Source: JBNFVY01 sp049943335
Lineage (GTDB): Bacteria > Pseudomonadota > Alphaproteobacteria > Rhodobacterales > Rhodobacteraceae
Length of the DNA: 64,000 bases
Assembly: GCF_049943335.1 (NCBI RefSeq)
Contig: NZ_JBNFVY010000008.1
Span: 1-64,000 of the forward strand
Reading direction: 5' to 3'
A program made the position numbers and the translations under genes. A model generated the notes under the pieces. The model was not told the DNA's origin, did not search any database, and worked only from the letters and a program-made list of their open reading frames with translations. Numbering within the stretch: the stretch's first letter is position 1; the number at the start of each line of letters is the position of its first letter. Below are positions 44,008 through 52,789 of the stretch, in pieces.

Positions 44008-44469
44008 TTGCACAACGCTGATACAGACAGCCTCCGCATTTCTTCGGCACGGCCGCAGATGACCCGCACGATCATGGCAAAGACCGGGCTGGATGAAGCA
44101 ATTCTGAAAGCGCTGGTGCACGGGTTCTACGCCAAAGCCCGCGAAGATGAGGTTCTTGGGCCGATCTTTGCGGAACGCATTTCGGACTGGGGCCCGCATC
44201 TGGATAGAATGGTCGATTTCTGGTCATCGGTGGCGCTGATGACCGGACGGTATCACGGCGCACCTGTTCCCGCGCACACCAGCTTGCCGGTGACATCGGC
44301 GCATTTTGATCGTTGGCTGGCGCTGTTCCGCGAAACGGCGCACGAGGTGTGCACCGTCCAAGGCGCCGCACATGTTATCACCCGCGCCGAACGCATTGCG
44401 CGATCGCTGAACATGGCGGTTCAAGACGCGCAGCGGCTTTGCCCCCATGCCGTTCCTGTGCTGCGCTAG
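44008..44469 (+). CDS. Group III truncated hemoglobin
   Basis: About 153 residues. Group III features are LVHGFYAKAREDEVLGPIFAERI (B/C helix Tyr), WGPHLDRMVDFWSSVALMTGRYHG and PVTSAHFDRWLALFRETA with the proximal His region. These proteins bind O2 and NO and are linked to NO or peroxide protection. The TTG at 44008 has AAAAAAGG at the right distance; ATGs at 44059 or 44074 lack one. It is divergent from the NsrR-like gene and shares site B, which supports a role in NO defence. Confidence 0.88.
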   Translation: MHNADTDSLRISSARPQMTRTIMAKTGLDEAILKALVHGFYAKAREDEVLGPIFAERISDWGPHLDRMVDFWSSVALMTGRYHGAPVPAHTSLPVTSAHFDRWLALFRETAHEVCTVQGAAHVITRAERIARSLNMAVQDAQRLCPHAVPVLR

Positions 44470-44619
44470 GGGATCGCGCCGATCCACAAGGCGGCTTGGG
44501 GCACTGAACCAGGGCACCGGCCCAACGCTTTACCTGTCAACCGCGGCGAAACGTGAACCACGGCCCCATGACGTTTCCTGCTTAACCCGCATCAAAACGT
44601 CGATCTAAGTTCAATTTGT

Positions 44620-44633
44620 TTGCGCTAGATCAA
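44620..44633. promoter_or_regulatory. FNR/NnrR-type site upstream of the nos operon
   Basis: TTGCG-CTAG-ATCAA fits the FNR/Dnr/NnrR family pattern TTG-N8-CAA, with one half-site perfect. It is centred about 41 bases before the first ATG of the operon. This suits control by oxygen or NO through a CRP/FNR regulator that is not in the window. Confidence 0.55.
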
Positions 44634-44667
44634 CGTTGCCCCCTGCCAGACAAAATAGATCAAGAGT

Positions 44668-45057
44668 ATGCGGACTTTCGTCTCTTTCTTTGTGCTGACA
44701 TTCCTGTCGCTGGCGCTGATCCTTGCCGGACCGGCATCGCGCGGCACGGCCCTGTCACATACCACGCTGACCGAGCTGTGCATCGACGGCGTGGTCCAGG
44801 CCGTGCGCATGGGCCCCGACGGCCAGCCGGTGGCACCTGGCAAAGACTGTGAAACGTCTCACAGTTGCTGCGTTCTGGTGGGCGATCTGGCCTTGCCGGA
44901 CACCCTGCCCAAACGAACAGCCCTGCTTCCACATCCAGCGCCAGCCCTTGATGTGACGGCCGCATTCGTCCCTCGCTTAGAATTCCTTTTTGCCCATCCG
45001 CGCGGCCCTCCGGTGGCGCAGATTGGGCAGATTGACCAAAGGAAAATCCGCTCATGA
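44668..45057 (+). CDS. Small exported Cys protein at the head of the nos operon (NosC-like)
   Basis: A 129-residue protein with an N-terminal signal (hydrophobic residues 5-20) and a short periplasmic domain with C38 and C61-x5-C67-C68 (KDCETSHSCCVL), plus a His/Pro-rich tail. I recognise no enzyme. By position and size it resembles NosC, the first gene of nosCRZDFYLX in Paracoccus, which has been linked to copper-dependent control of N2O reductase. Its stop overlaps nosR (ATGA), so it is part of the operon. A copper-binding role for the cysteines is inference. Confidence 0.72.
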   Translation: MRTFVSFFVLTFLSLALILAGPASRGTALSHTTLTELCIDGVVQAVRMGPDGQPVAPGKDCETSHSCCVLVGDLALPDTLPKRTALLPHPAPALDVTAAFVPRLEFLFAHPRGPPVAQIGQIDQRKIRS

Positions 45058-47255
45058 CCGCTTTACGCTCCCTTCTTTGGGTAATGCTCGCGTGCCTCGG
45101 CACGTTGTTTTTCGCGCAATCCGCGCAGGCGCAATCCCAGTTAAGCCTTCTTCTGCCGGAAATAGCCGCAGAGGAATTGGTCGAAGGGGCGACAGGGTTC
45201 GGTCGCATGCACGACGATCTGCCGATCGTTCAGGTGATGCGCGATCAGGATCCGATCGGGTGGGCCTTTATCACGTCGGATTTTGTTTCGACGACGGGAT
45301 ATTCTGGCAAGCCGATCCATACGATGGTTGCCGTCGATTTTGCGGCGCAGGTGATCGGCGTCGAACTGGTCAAGCACTATGAGCCGATCGTTCTGATCGG
45401 TATTCCCGACGCCAAGGTAAAGGCGCTGGTTGCCAACTACCGCGGCCTTGATCTGGTGGCAGAGGCCGAATCCGGCGGCACATCCCACGATCTCGACATC
45501 ATTTCGGGTGCCACCGTGACGATCATGGTGATCGATGATTCCATCATCCGCGCCGGCCTCAAGATCGCGCGGAAGCTGGGTTTGGGTGGGCTGGCTGTCG
45601 AAGTCGAAACCGGGCCGCAATATGAAATAATCCCCGACGCCGCGGCATCCCAGGACTGGATGACGCTTGAAGGCGACGGCACGCTGCGCCGGTTGTCACT
45701 GGATGTGGGCCAGGTGAACGCGGCTTTTGCCGCGATGGACGACCCGCGGGCCGAAAAGCGCGCGCTGACAGCCCCCCCGGACACCACTTTCATTGAAATG
45801 CAGGCCACACTGATTTCGCATCCAGCGATTGCAACGGCGATCCTGGGCGAAGCGCGGGCCGACAATCTGCAAGCTTGGCTGGATGAAGGCGATCACGCGG
45901 TCGCGATCTTTGGCAGGGGGCTCTATTCCTTCAAGGGGTCGGGCTATGTGCGCGGCGGCATTTTTGACCGGATTGTTCTGATTCAGGACGATATCTCGGT
46001 GCGTTTTCGCGACCGCATGCATCAGCGCATCAACGGCATCGATGCCCACGGCGCGCCGCAATTCAACGAAGCGGACCTGTTCAAGATCCCGGCGGACAGC
46101 GGGTTTGACCCAACCAAGCCATTTCGCATCCAACTTCTGGTGCAGCGCGAAATCGGTGCGATCGAGAAGGTATTCACGACATTCGATCTGGGGTACCGCC
46201 TGCCGGACCCGTACCTGCGCATGATCGCGCCAGCGTCCGCCCCCGACCTTTCGCCAGCCGTCAGCGAAGTTACCTCGCAAACGGAAAGCCAGGCGCATCA
46301 GGCGCTGTGGAAACGGATCTGGGCGGGCAAGACTGTTGAAATTGCGGTTGTTGCCGGCATGCTGGTGCTTTTGACTGGCGTCTTCTTCTTCCAGAAAATC
46401 GCCACCGCGAACGAACGGGCATTCTTTTGGTTCCGCATGTCGTTTCTGACCGTCGTTCTGGTTTATCTGGGATGGTATGCCAACGCGCAGCTGTCCGTTG
46501 TCAACCTGATCGCGCTGTTCAACTCTCTGATCTCGGGGTTCAGCTGGCAGGCTTTTCTGCTTGATCCACTGACCTTTATCCTGTGGTTCGCGGTCGCCGC
46601 AGCGCTGCTGTTCTGGGGCCGTGGGGCCTATTGCGGCTGGCTTTGCCCCTTTGGCGCGCTGCAAGAGCTGACCAATCGGATCGCCCGTGCCCTGCATATC
46701 CCCCAATGGACCTTGCCCTGGGGGCTGCACGAACGGCTTTGGCCGGTGAAATACATGATCTTCCTGGGCCTGTTCGGCGTATCGCTCATGAGCATTGAGC
46801 AGGCCGAACGTCTGGCCGAGGTGGAACCGTTCAAAACCGCGATCATTCTGAACTTCGTGCGCGCCTGGCCATTCGTGGCCTATGCCGCGGCGCTGCTGAT
46901 AGCCGGGCTTTTTGTCGAGCGGTTCTTTTGCCGCTATCTCTGCCCGCTTGGCGCGGCACTGGCGATCCCTGCACGGTTGCGCATGTTCGACTGGCTCAAG
47001 CGGTATCGCGAATGCGGAAACCCCTGCCAGACCTGCGCGCATCAGTGCCCGGTTCAGGCGATCCACCCAACCGGAGAGATCAACCCGAACGAATGCATCA
47101 ACTGTCTGCACTGCCAGGTGCTCTATCAGTCGACCACGGTCTGTCCGGTCGTCATCAAAAAGATGAAGCGGCGCGCCAAGGATGCCGCGGCCTCGGATCC
47201 TGGCCGGTACATCGCCGGCCATCCAAATCAACCCAAGACTCAACCCACCAGCTGA
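45054..47255 (+). CDS. nosR: NosR, flavin and iron-sulfur membrane protein for N2O reductase
   Basis: A 733-residue protein. A signal peptide (1-26) precedes a periplasmic FMN-binding domain with the flavin-attachment motif DIISGATVT (Thr154). Then come about six membrane segments (about 425-630), two CxxxCP motifs (CGWLCPFG, CRYLCPLG) and a C-terminal pair of 4Fe-4S clusters (CGNPCQTCAHQCP and CINCLHCQVLYQ). NosR is needed for electron supply to and maturation of NosZ. The ApbE-like NosX at the end of the operon should attach the FMN. Confidence 0.96.
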   Translation: MTALRSLLWVMLACLGTLFFAQSAQAQSQLSLLLPEIAAEELVEGATGFGRMHDDLPIVQVMRDQDPIGWAFITSDFVSTTGYSGKPIHTMVAVDFAAQVIGVELVKHYEPIVLIGIPDAKVKALVANYRGLDLVAEAESGGTSHDLDIISGATVTIMVIDDSIIRAGLKIARKLGLGGLAVEVETGPQYEIIPDAAASQDWMTLEGDGTLRRLSLDVGQVNAAFAAMDDPRAEKRALTAPPDTTFIEMQATLISHPAIATAILGEARADNLQAWLDEGDHAVAIFGRGLYSFKGSGYVRGGIFDRIVLIQDDISVRFRDRMHQRINGIDAHGAPQFNEADLFKIPADSGFDPTKPFRIQLLVQREIGAIEKVFTTFDLGYRLPDPYLRMIAPASAPDLSPAVSEVTSQTESQAHQALWKRIWAGKTVEIAVVAGMLVLLTGVFFFQKIATANERAFFWFRMSFLTVVLVYLGWYANAQLSVVNLIALFNSLISGFSWQAFLLDPLTFILWFAVAAALLFWGRGAYCGWLCPFGALQELTNRIARALHIPQWTLPWGLHERLWPVKYMIFLGLFGVSLMSIEQAERLAEVEPFKTAIILNFVRAWPFVAYAAALLIAGLFVERFFCRYLCPLGAALAIPARLRMFDWLKRYRECGNPCQTCAHQCPVQAIHPTGEINPNECINCLHCQVLYQSTTVCPVVIKKMKRRAKDAAASDPGRYIAGHPNQPKTQPTS

Positions 47256-47266
47256 AAGGAAAACTT

Positions 47267-49207
47267 ATGTCAGAGGGAAAGAAATTGCCGATCACACGCC
47301 GGGGCCTTCTGGGCGCCACGGCAGGTGGCGCCGCGCTGGCCGGGACCTTCGGCACCCGCGCGATGTTGACGGGCACGGCCACTGTCGGTGCGGCGACTGT
47401 TGCCGGAACGACCAGTGCACGCGCGGCCACCGGCGCTGAGGTTGGGCCGGGTCAGCTTGATGAATACTACGGCTTCTGGTCGTCGGGCCAGGCCGGCGAA
47501 ATGCGCATTCTGGGCGTGCCGTCGATGCGCGAGTTGATGCGCATTCCGGTGTTCAACACCTGTTCAGCCACCGGCTGGGGCATTTCGAACGAATCAAAGA
47601 AGATCTTGACCGAAGGCCTGCTGCCCAAAACCAAGGAATACCTGGCTGCCAACGGGCATGAATTCCCACCAAATGGCGACCTGCACCACCCGCATATGTC
47701 CTTCACCGAAGGCACCTATGACGGGCGCTATCTGTTCATGAACGACAAAGCGAACACCCGCGTCGCACGCGTGCGCTGCGATGTGATGAAATGCGACAAG
47801 ATCATCGAAATCCCCAATGCCAAGGCGATCCACGGCCTGCGCCCCCAGAGATGGCCGCGCACCAACTATGTCTTTGCGAATGGCGAAGACGAGACGCCGA
47901 TGATCAATGACGGCAAGATCCTGGACGAACCCGACAAGTACGTGAATTTCTACACCGCTATTGATGCCGATGAAATGAAGGTTGCATGGCAGGTGATGGT
48001 GTCTGGCAACCTGGACAATACCGATTGCGACTATGACGGCAAATACGCTTTCTCGACGTCTTATAACTCGGAAATGGGTATGAACCTGCCTGACATGACC
48101 GAAAAGGACATGGATCATGTTGTGGTGTTCAACATCAAAGAAATCGAAAAAGGTATCGAAGCGGGCGATTTCCAGGAATTGAACGGCGTCAAGGTGCTGG
48201 ACGGGCGCAAGGGCACGAACAACAAATACACCCGCTACATTCCAATCCCGAATAACCCGCACGGCTGTAACATGGCCCCCGACAAGATCCACCTGTGCAT
48301 CGCGGGCAAACTGTCGCCCACGGTGTCGATCATCGACGTGCGAAAGATCGACGCGCTGTTCGACAGCGATGCCGATCCGCGCAGCGCCGTGGTGGGCGAG
48401 CCGGAACTGGGGCTTGGGCCGCTTCACACCTGTTTTGATGGCAAGGGCAACGCTTACACCACGCTGTTTCTCGACAGCCAGGTGGTCAAGTGGAACATCG
48501 AAAAAGCCAAGCAGCTTTATGCGGGCGAAGATGTCGATCCGATCATCGTCAAGAAGGATGTGCACTACCAGCCCGGTCACAATTCGACCGTGATGGGTGA
48601 AACACTTGAGGCGACCGACAAATACTATCTGACGATGAACAAGTTCTCTAAGGACCGGTTCCTCAATGTCGGCCCTCTCAAGCCTGAAAACGAGCAGTTG
48701 TTTGCAGTCGATGGCGATGAGATGACGCTGATCCACGATGGCCCGACCTTTGCCGAACCACACGATTCCATCATCGTCGATCCGGCCAAGCTAAACCCGA
48801 AATCGGTCTGGGATCGCAACGATCCAATGTGGGCAGACGCCCGCCGCCAGGCCGAAGCAGATGGCGTCGATCTGGATGACTGGCAGGAAACGGTGATCCG
48901 CGATGGCAACAAGGTGCGTGTCTACATGTCGGCCAACGCACCGACCTTCGCGCTTGAATCATTCACTGTGAAGCAGGGCGATGAGGTGACAGTCATCGTG
49001 ACCAACCTGGATGACATCGACGACCTGACCCACGGCTTTACCATGGGCAACCACGGTGTCGCGATGGAAGTCGGGCCGCAGGCGACGGCGTCGGTGACCT
49101 TTGTTGCGGCGCAGCCGGGCGTATTCTGGTATTATTGCCAGTGGTTCTGCCATGCACTGCACATGGAAATGCGCGGACGGATGTTCGTGGAACCGCGTGC
49201 GAGCTAA
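47267..49207 (+). CDS. nosZ: Nitrous oxide reductase, clade I
   Basis: A 646-residue periplasmic copper enzyme that reduces N2O to N2. A long Tat leader carries TRRGLLG at residues 10-16. The beta-propeller supplies histidines for the CuZ cluster, including NGDLHHPHMS. The C-terminal cupredoxin domain has the CuA set CQWFCHALHMEM (Cys624, Cys628, His632, Met635) plus a His in DDLTHGF. The Tat signal marks clade I. The start follows GAAAGGAAAA. It is preceded by nosR and followed three bases later by nosD. Confidence 0.98.
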   Translation: MSEGKKLPITRRGLLGATAGGAALAGTFGTRAMLTGTATVGAATVAGTTSARAATGAEVGPGQLDEYYGFWSSGQAGEMRILGVPSMRELMRIPVFNTCSATGWGISNESKKILTEGLLPKTKEYLAANGHEFPPNGDLHHPHMSFTEGTYDGRYLFMNDKANTRVARVRCDVMKCDKIIEIPNAKAIHGLRPQRWPRTNYVFANGEDETPMINDGKILDEPDKYVNFYTAIDADEMKVAWQVMVSGNLDNTDCDYDGKYAFSTSYNSEMGMNLPDMTEKDMDHVVVFNIKEIEKGIEAGDFQELNGVKVLDGRKGTNNKYTRYIPIPNNPHGCNMAPDKIHLCIAGKLSPTVSIIDVRKIDALFDSDADPRSAVVGEPELGLGPLHTCFDGKGNAYTTLFLDSQVVKWNIEKAKQLYAGEDVDPIIVKKDVHYQPGHNSTVMGETLEATDKYYLTMNKFSKDRFLNVGPLKPENEQLFAVDGDEMTLIHDGPTFAEPHDSIIVDPAKLNPKSVWDRNDPMWADARRQAEADGVDLDDWQETVIRDGNKVRVYMSANAPTFALESFTVKQGDEVTVIVTNLDDIDDLTHGFTMGNHGVAMEVGPQATASVTFVAAQPGVFWYYCQWFCHALHMEMRGRMFVEPRAS

Positions 49208-49210
49208 GCC

Positions 49211-50542
49211 ATGATGCGTGCCCTGTCTCTTGTTCTGTCATTGCTCTTTGCGCTACCCCTTTGGGCGGCCGAATTTGCAGTGCCAGCGGGACAGGGCACG
49301 CTTGCCAAAGCCATTGCCGGGGCCAACCCCGGCGATGTGCTGACCCTTAGACAGGGCCGGTACAAAGGCGCAATCATCATTGATCGCCCGCTTACCCTGG
49401 CCGGAACAGACGGCGCAATCATCGATGGAATGGGCCAGGGGACCGTCCTGACCATAGATGCCCCGGATGTGACCGTGCGCGCACTGACAGTGACCGGGTC
49501 CGGCACAAACAGCGAAGCGCTTGATGCCGGGATCAAGATACTGAAAGGCGCGGATCGCGCCGTGGTCCGGGACAACAAGGTGCTGGGCAATCTGCACGGT
49601 GTCGACATACACGGTGGGCGCGATGCGCAGGTGATCAACAACACCATCGAAGGCACGCGGCAAACCCGCGTGAACGACCGCGGCAACGGCATCTATGTCT
49701 GGAATTCGCCCGGCGCGCTGGTCGAAGGCAATTCCGTACGCTGGGGCCGCGACGGCATCTTTTCGAATGCGTCGCGCACGGGCATCTATCGCAACAACCT
49801 GTTCCGCGACCTGCGTTTCGCCGTGCACTACATGTACACCAACGATTCCGAAGTTTCGGGCAACGTGTCCATCGGCAATGGCCTTGGCTATGCGATCATG
49901 TTCTCGAACAACATCGTGGTGAAGGACAATCTGAGCCTGTCTGACATCAGCCACGGCATGATGCTGAACTATGCCAACAACGCCGAAGTGTCCGGCAATC
50001 TGGTGCGTGGTGGCACGAACCGCTGCACTTTCATCTACAATGCCCACAAGAACCTGATCTATGGCAACCGCTTTGAAGGCTGCGCGATCGGGATCCACTT
50101 TACCGCCGGATCCGAACGCAATGTGCTGACGGGCAATGCCTTTATCGGCAACCGTGAACAGGTGAAATACGTAGGCACCCGCGATATCGAATGGAGCTTT
50201 GAGGGCCGCGGCAATTACTGGTCCGACCATCCTGGCTTTGATCTGGGTGGCGACGGGATCGCCGACAGCCCCTTTCGCCCCAACGATCTGATGGACCATA
50301 TTCTGTGGTCGCAACCTGCCGCGCGGCTGCTGACCGGTGCACCCGCCGTGCAGCTGATCCGCTGGGCACAATCCAGTTTCCCAGCCACCCTGCCCAGAGG
50401 TGTCGTCGACAGTGCCCCCCTGATGGTCGCGCCGCAAATTACGGTGCCCGATGAATACGCCGCGATGGAGGCCGAAGCCGCCGCACGCCGCGATGAAAGC
50501 GATATGAATGACCTCGACGTTAACGATCTCTCATCTCATTAA
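49211..50542 (+). CDS. nosD: NosD, periplasmic copper-site maturation protein
   Basis: A 443-residue right-handed beta-helix protein with a signal peptide (1-19) and many NosD/CASH-type repeats such as GADRAVVRDNKVLGNLHGV and GNLVRGGTNRCTF. NosD with NosF and NosY forms the ABC-type complex that takes copper from NosL to build the CuZ site of NosZ. The 3' end overlaps nosF by 35 bases. Confidence 0.96.
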   Translation: MMRALSLVLSLLFALPLWAAEFAVPAGQGTLAKAIAGANPGDVLTLRQGRYKGAIIIDRPLTLAGTDGAIIDGMGQGTVLTIDAPDVTVRALTVTGSGTNSEALDAGIKILKGADRAVVRDNKVLGNLHGVDIHGGRDAQVINNTIEGTRQTRVNDRGNGIYVWNSPGALVEGNSVRWGRDGIFSNASRTGIYRNNLFRDLRFAVHYMYTNDSEVSGNVSIGNGLGYAIMFSNNIVVKDNLSLSDISHGMMLNYANNAEVSGNLVRGGTNRCTFIYNAHKNLIYGNRFEGCAIGIHFTAGSERNVLTGNAFIGNREQVKYVGTRDIEWSFEGRGNYWSDHPGFDLGGDGIADSPFRPNDLMDHILWSQPAARLLTGAPAVQLIRWAQSSFPATLPRGVVDSAPLMVAPQITVPDEYAAMEAEAAARRDESDMNDLDVNDLSSH

Positions 50543-51404
50543 GACCTTTGGCGGGGTGCATGCCCTGTCGGATGTCTCTTTGACCGTGGCGCCCGGCGAA
50601 CGGGTCGCCCTGCTTGGCCATAACGGCGCAGGCAAGTCCACGATGATGAAGATCATCCTCGGCCTGATCGCGCCCGACAGCGGCGAAATCACCGTCTGTG
50701 GCGCCCACCCCGGCGACGCCGTAGCGCGGTCAAAAGTTGCCTATTTGCCCGAAAACGCGGCGTTTCATTCGGCGCTGACCGGGTTGGAACAGATCACATT
50801 TTACATGCAGTTGCGCGGCGTCGACCCCAAGGGCGGGCAGGATCTTTTGGCGCGGGTGGGGCTGGCCGATGCCGCCCGCCGCAGGATTGGAACCTATTCC
50901 AAGGGGATGCGGCAGCGCGTCGGGCTGGCGCAGGCGCTGATCGGACATCCCAGTCTTTTGATTTTGGACGAACCCACAAGCGGTCTGGACCCTGTGTCGC
51001 GGCGTGACTTTTACGAATTGCTGGATGGACTGGCCGCAGAGGGCGCGGCGATCCTTCTGTCGAGCCATGCACTGACCGAAGTAGAGGCGCGCACCGACAG
51101 GCTGCTGATCTTGTCTGGCGGGCGCATGGTGGCCGAAGGGTCACTGCCCGATCTGCGCAGCCAAGCCGCCTTGCCCATCGCGCTGCACGTGACCGCGATC
51201 AATGGCTATGCGCCCGAACTGATGAAGGCGTTTCCCAATGCGATCCAGACCAATACAGGCCTGCAGTTAACCTGCGCCCAAGAAGACAAGCTGGCCACGC
51301 TTGCCCGAATTTCCAATCTGCGCAGCAAAGTGGCCGATCTCGAGGTGATCCCGCCCAGCCTCGAAGACATTTACAGCCACTTCAGCCGGAGAGACGGCCA
51401 ATGA
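50508..51404 (+). CDS. nosF: NosF, ABC ATPase for NosZ maturation
   Basis: A 298-residue ABC ATPase. Walker A is GHNGAGKST (about residues 39-47). The signature is a YSKGMRQRV variant, and Walker B is LLILDEPTSGLDP. It pairs with membrane protein NosY and periplasmic NosD. The start at 50508 lies inside the 3' end of nosD; the stop overlaps nosY by ATGA. Confidence 0.96.
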   Translation: MTSTLTISHLIKTFGGVHALSDVSLTVAPGERVALLGHNGAGKSTMMKIILGLIAPDSGEITVCGAHPGDAVARSKVAYLPENAAFHSALTGLEQITFYMQLRGVDPKGGQDLLARVGLADAARRRIGTYSKGMRQRVGLAQALIGHPSLLILDEPTSGLDPVSRRDFYELLDGLAAEGAAILLSSHALTEVEARTDRLLILSGGRMVAEGSLPDLRSQAALPIALHVTAINGYAPELMKAFPNAIQTNTGLQLTCAQEDKLATLARISNLRSKVADLEVIPPSLEDIYSHFSRRDGQ

Positions 51405-52225
51405 TGAGGCGCATCCTTGCCACCGCCCGAATCGAGGCCAAAATCGCGGGGCGCAACCGCTGGGTGCTGATCGCTGTACTGTTGATGGTGGTTTTCTCGC
51501 TGGTCCTGTCGGCTGCGGGTTCGGCCCCGACGGGGGCATTGGGGGCCGACCGGCTTTCGGTGGTGGTGGCGTCGCTCACGTCACTGTCGGTTTATCTGGT
51601 TCCGCTGGTGGCGCTGCTCATGTCCTTTGATGCCATCGCGGGCGAGGTCGAACGCGGCACGCTGCCCCTTTTGTTGACCTATCCTGTCGCCCGGTGGGAG
51701 GTTCTGACCGGCAAATTGCTGGCCCATGTGACGATCCTGATCCTGGCGATGGTTGCCGGCTATGGCGCGGCAGCGATCTTGGCCATTGCCACGGACGCGC
51801 AGGCAGTTGACGGTCTGAATGCGCTGTGGCGGCTGACCTGGACATCCGTTCTGCTAGGGGCAACGTTTCTTGGTCTTGGCTATGCGGTTTCTGCTTTGTC
51901 GCGACGGGCGTCGGGGGCGGCCGGCCTGGCCATCGGTATCTGGCTGGGGCTTGTTGTGCTCTACGATCTGGGCCTTTTGGCGGCGGTAGTTGCCGATGAC
52001 GGCGGATTTTTCACCACCCAGATTTTTCCCGCAGCGCTATTGGCCAACCCCGCCGATGCGTTCCGCCTGTTCAACCTCAGCGCTGCCGAATCCAGTTCTG
52101 CTGCCTTTGGGGTAGCCGGCGCGGCAGGGACAATCCCGCAATGGCAATCGCTTGGATCGGTTGTCATCTGGCCTTTCGTCGCGCTGATGCTGGCCGCGCT
52201 GACCTTTAGAAAGGTTGAGGCATGA
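51401..52225 (+). CDS. nosY: NosY, ABC-2 type permease for NosZ maturation
   Basis: A 274-residue membrane protein with six hydrophobic segments of the ABC-2 permease type, including FDAIAGEVERGTLPLLLTYPVARW near residue 70. It forms the membrane channel or transducer of the NosDFY complex. It overlaps nosF and nosL by four bases on each side. Confidence 0.95.
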   Translation: MMRRILATARIEAKIAGRNRWVLIAVLLMVVFSLVLSAAGSAPTGALGADRLSVVVASLTSLSVYLVPLVALLMSFDAIAGEVERGTLPLLLTYPVARWEVLTGKLLAHVTILILAMVAGYGAAAILAIATDAQAVDGLNALWRLTWTSVLLGATFLGLGYAVSALSRRASGAAGLAIGIWLGLVVLYDLGLLAAVVADDGGFFTTQIFPAALLANPADAFRLFNLSAAESSSAAFGVAGAAGTIPQWQSLGSVVIWPFVALMLAALTFRKVEA

Positions 52226-52788
52226 AACGCTTGGCGCCTATCCTGATGTGCCTTCTTTTGGCGGCCTGTAAAGAAGAGCTGGCACAGGACACCACGCCGT
52301 TGCCTCTGAATGCCGATGCGGTGGGGCATTACTGCCAGATGAATCTTCTCGAACATGACGGGCCCAAAGCACAGGCCCACCTGGCCGGGCTTCCCGGTAC
52401 GCCGCTTTTCTTTAGCCAGGTGCGCGATGCGGTCGCATATCTGCGAATGCCCGAGCAAAGCCACAAGGTTATCGCCGTCTGGGTCAACGACATGGGCGCT
52501 GCAGGCGCGCGTTGGGATGCGCCCGGCGCTGACAACTGGATCGACGCAAATGAAGCCATCTATGTGGTGGGCGCGGATGTCATTGGTGGTATGGGCGCGC
52601 CTGAACTGGTGCCCTTTTCACGCCTCGCGGCGGCACAGGCATTTGCGGCGGCCCACGGCGGCGCCGTGATGACACTGGACGAAATACCTGACTCGGCCGT
52701 TCTCGCGCCGGTCGAATTGAATCAAGACAGCGATGACAGCGCGTTTCGCGAACGCCTACGCGCCCTGTCGGACGAAATGGGAGACTGA
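52222..52788 (+). CDS. nosL: NosL, copper chaperone lipoprotein
   Basis: A 188-residue lipoprotein. The lipobox LAAC puts the lipidated cysteine at residue 16. The copper-binding motif is YCQMNLLEHDGPKAQ (Cys38, Met40), typical of NosL, which delivers Cu(I) to NosD. The rest forms the usual small two-domain fold, with conserved NWIDANEAIYVVG and MGAPELVPF segments. The 5' end overlaps nosY. Confidence 0.96.
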   Translation: MKRLAPILMCLLLAACKEELAQDTTPLPLNADAVGHYCQMNLLEHDGPKAQAHLAGLPGTPLFFSQVRDAVAYLRMPEQSHKVIAVWVNDMGAAGARWDAPGADNWIDANEAIYVVGADVIGGMGAPELVPFSRLAAAQAFAAAHGGAVMTLDEIPDSAVLAPVELNQDSDDSAFRERLRALSDEMGD

Positions 52789-52789
52789 C

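Noticed and set aside
44470..44667. NsrR-like site upstream of nos
   Set aside because: No GGTATT-type palindrome is present there. Only an FNR-type site was found.
45696..47243. 515-codon minus-strand frame opposite nosR
   Set aside because: Shadow frame. nosR on the plus strand has all expected cofactor motifs.
46928..47266. N-terminal extension of NosZ from an upstream start
   Set aside because: The extra frame overlaps the nosR coding region. The ATG at 47267 has a good binding site and gives a normal Tat leader.
49253..50437. 394-codon minus-strand frame opposite nosD
   Set aside because: Shadow of nosD caused by high GC at third positions.
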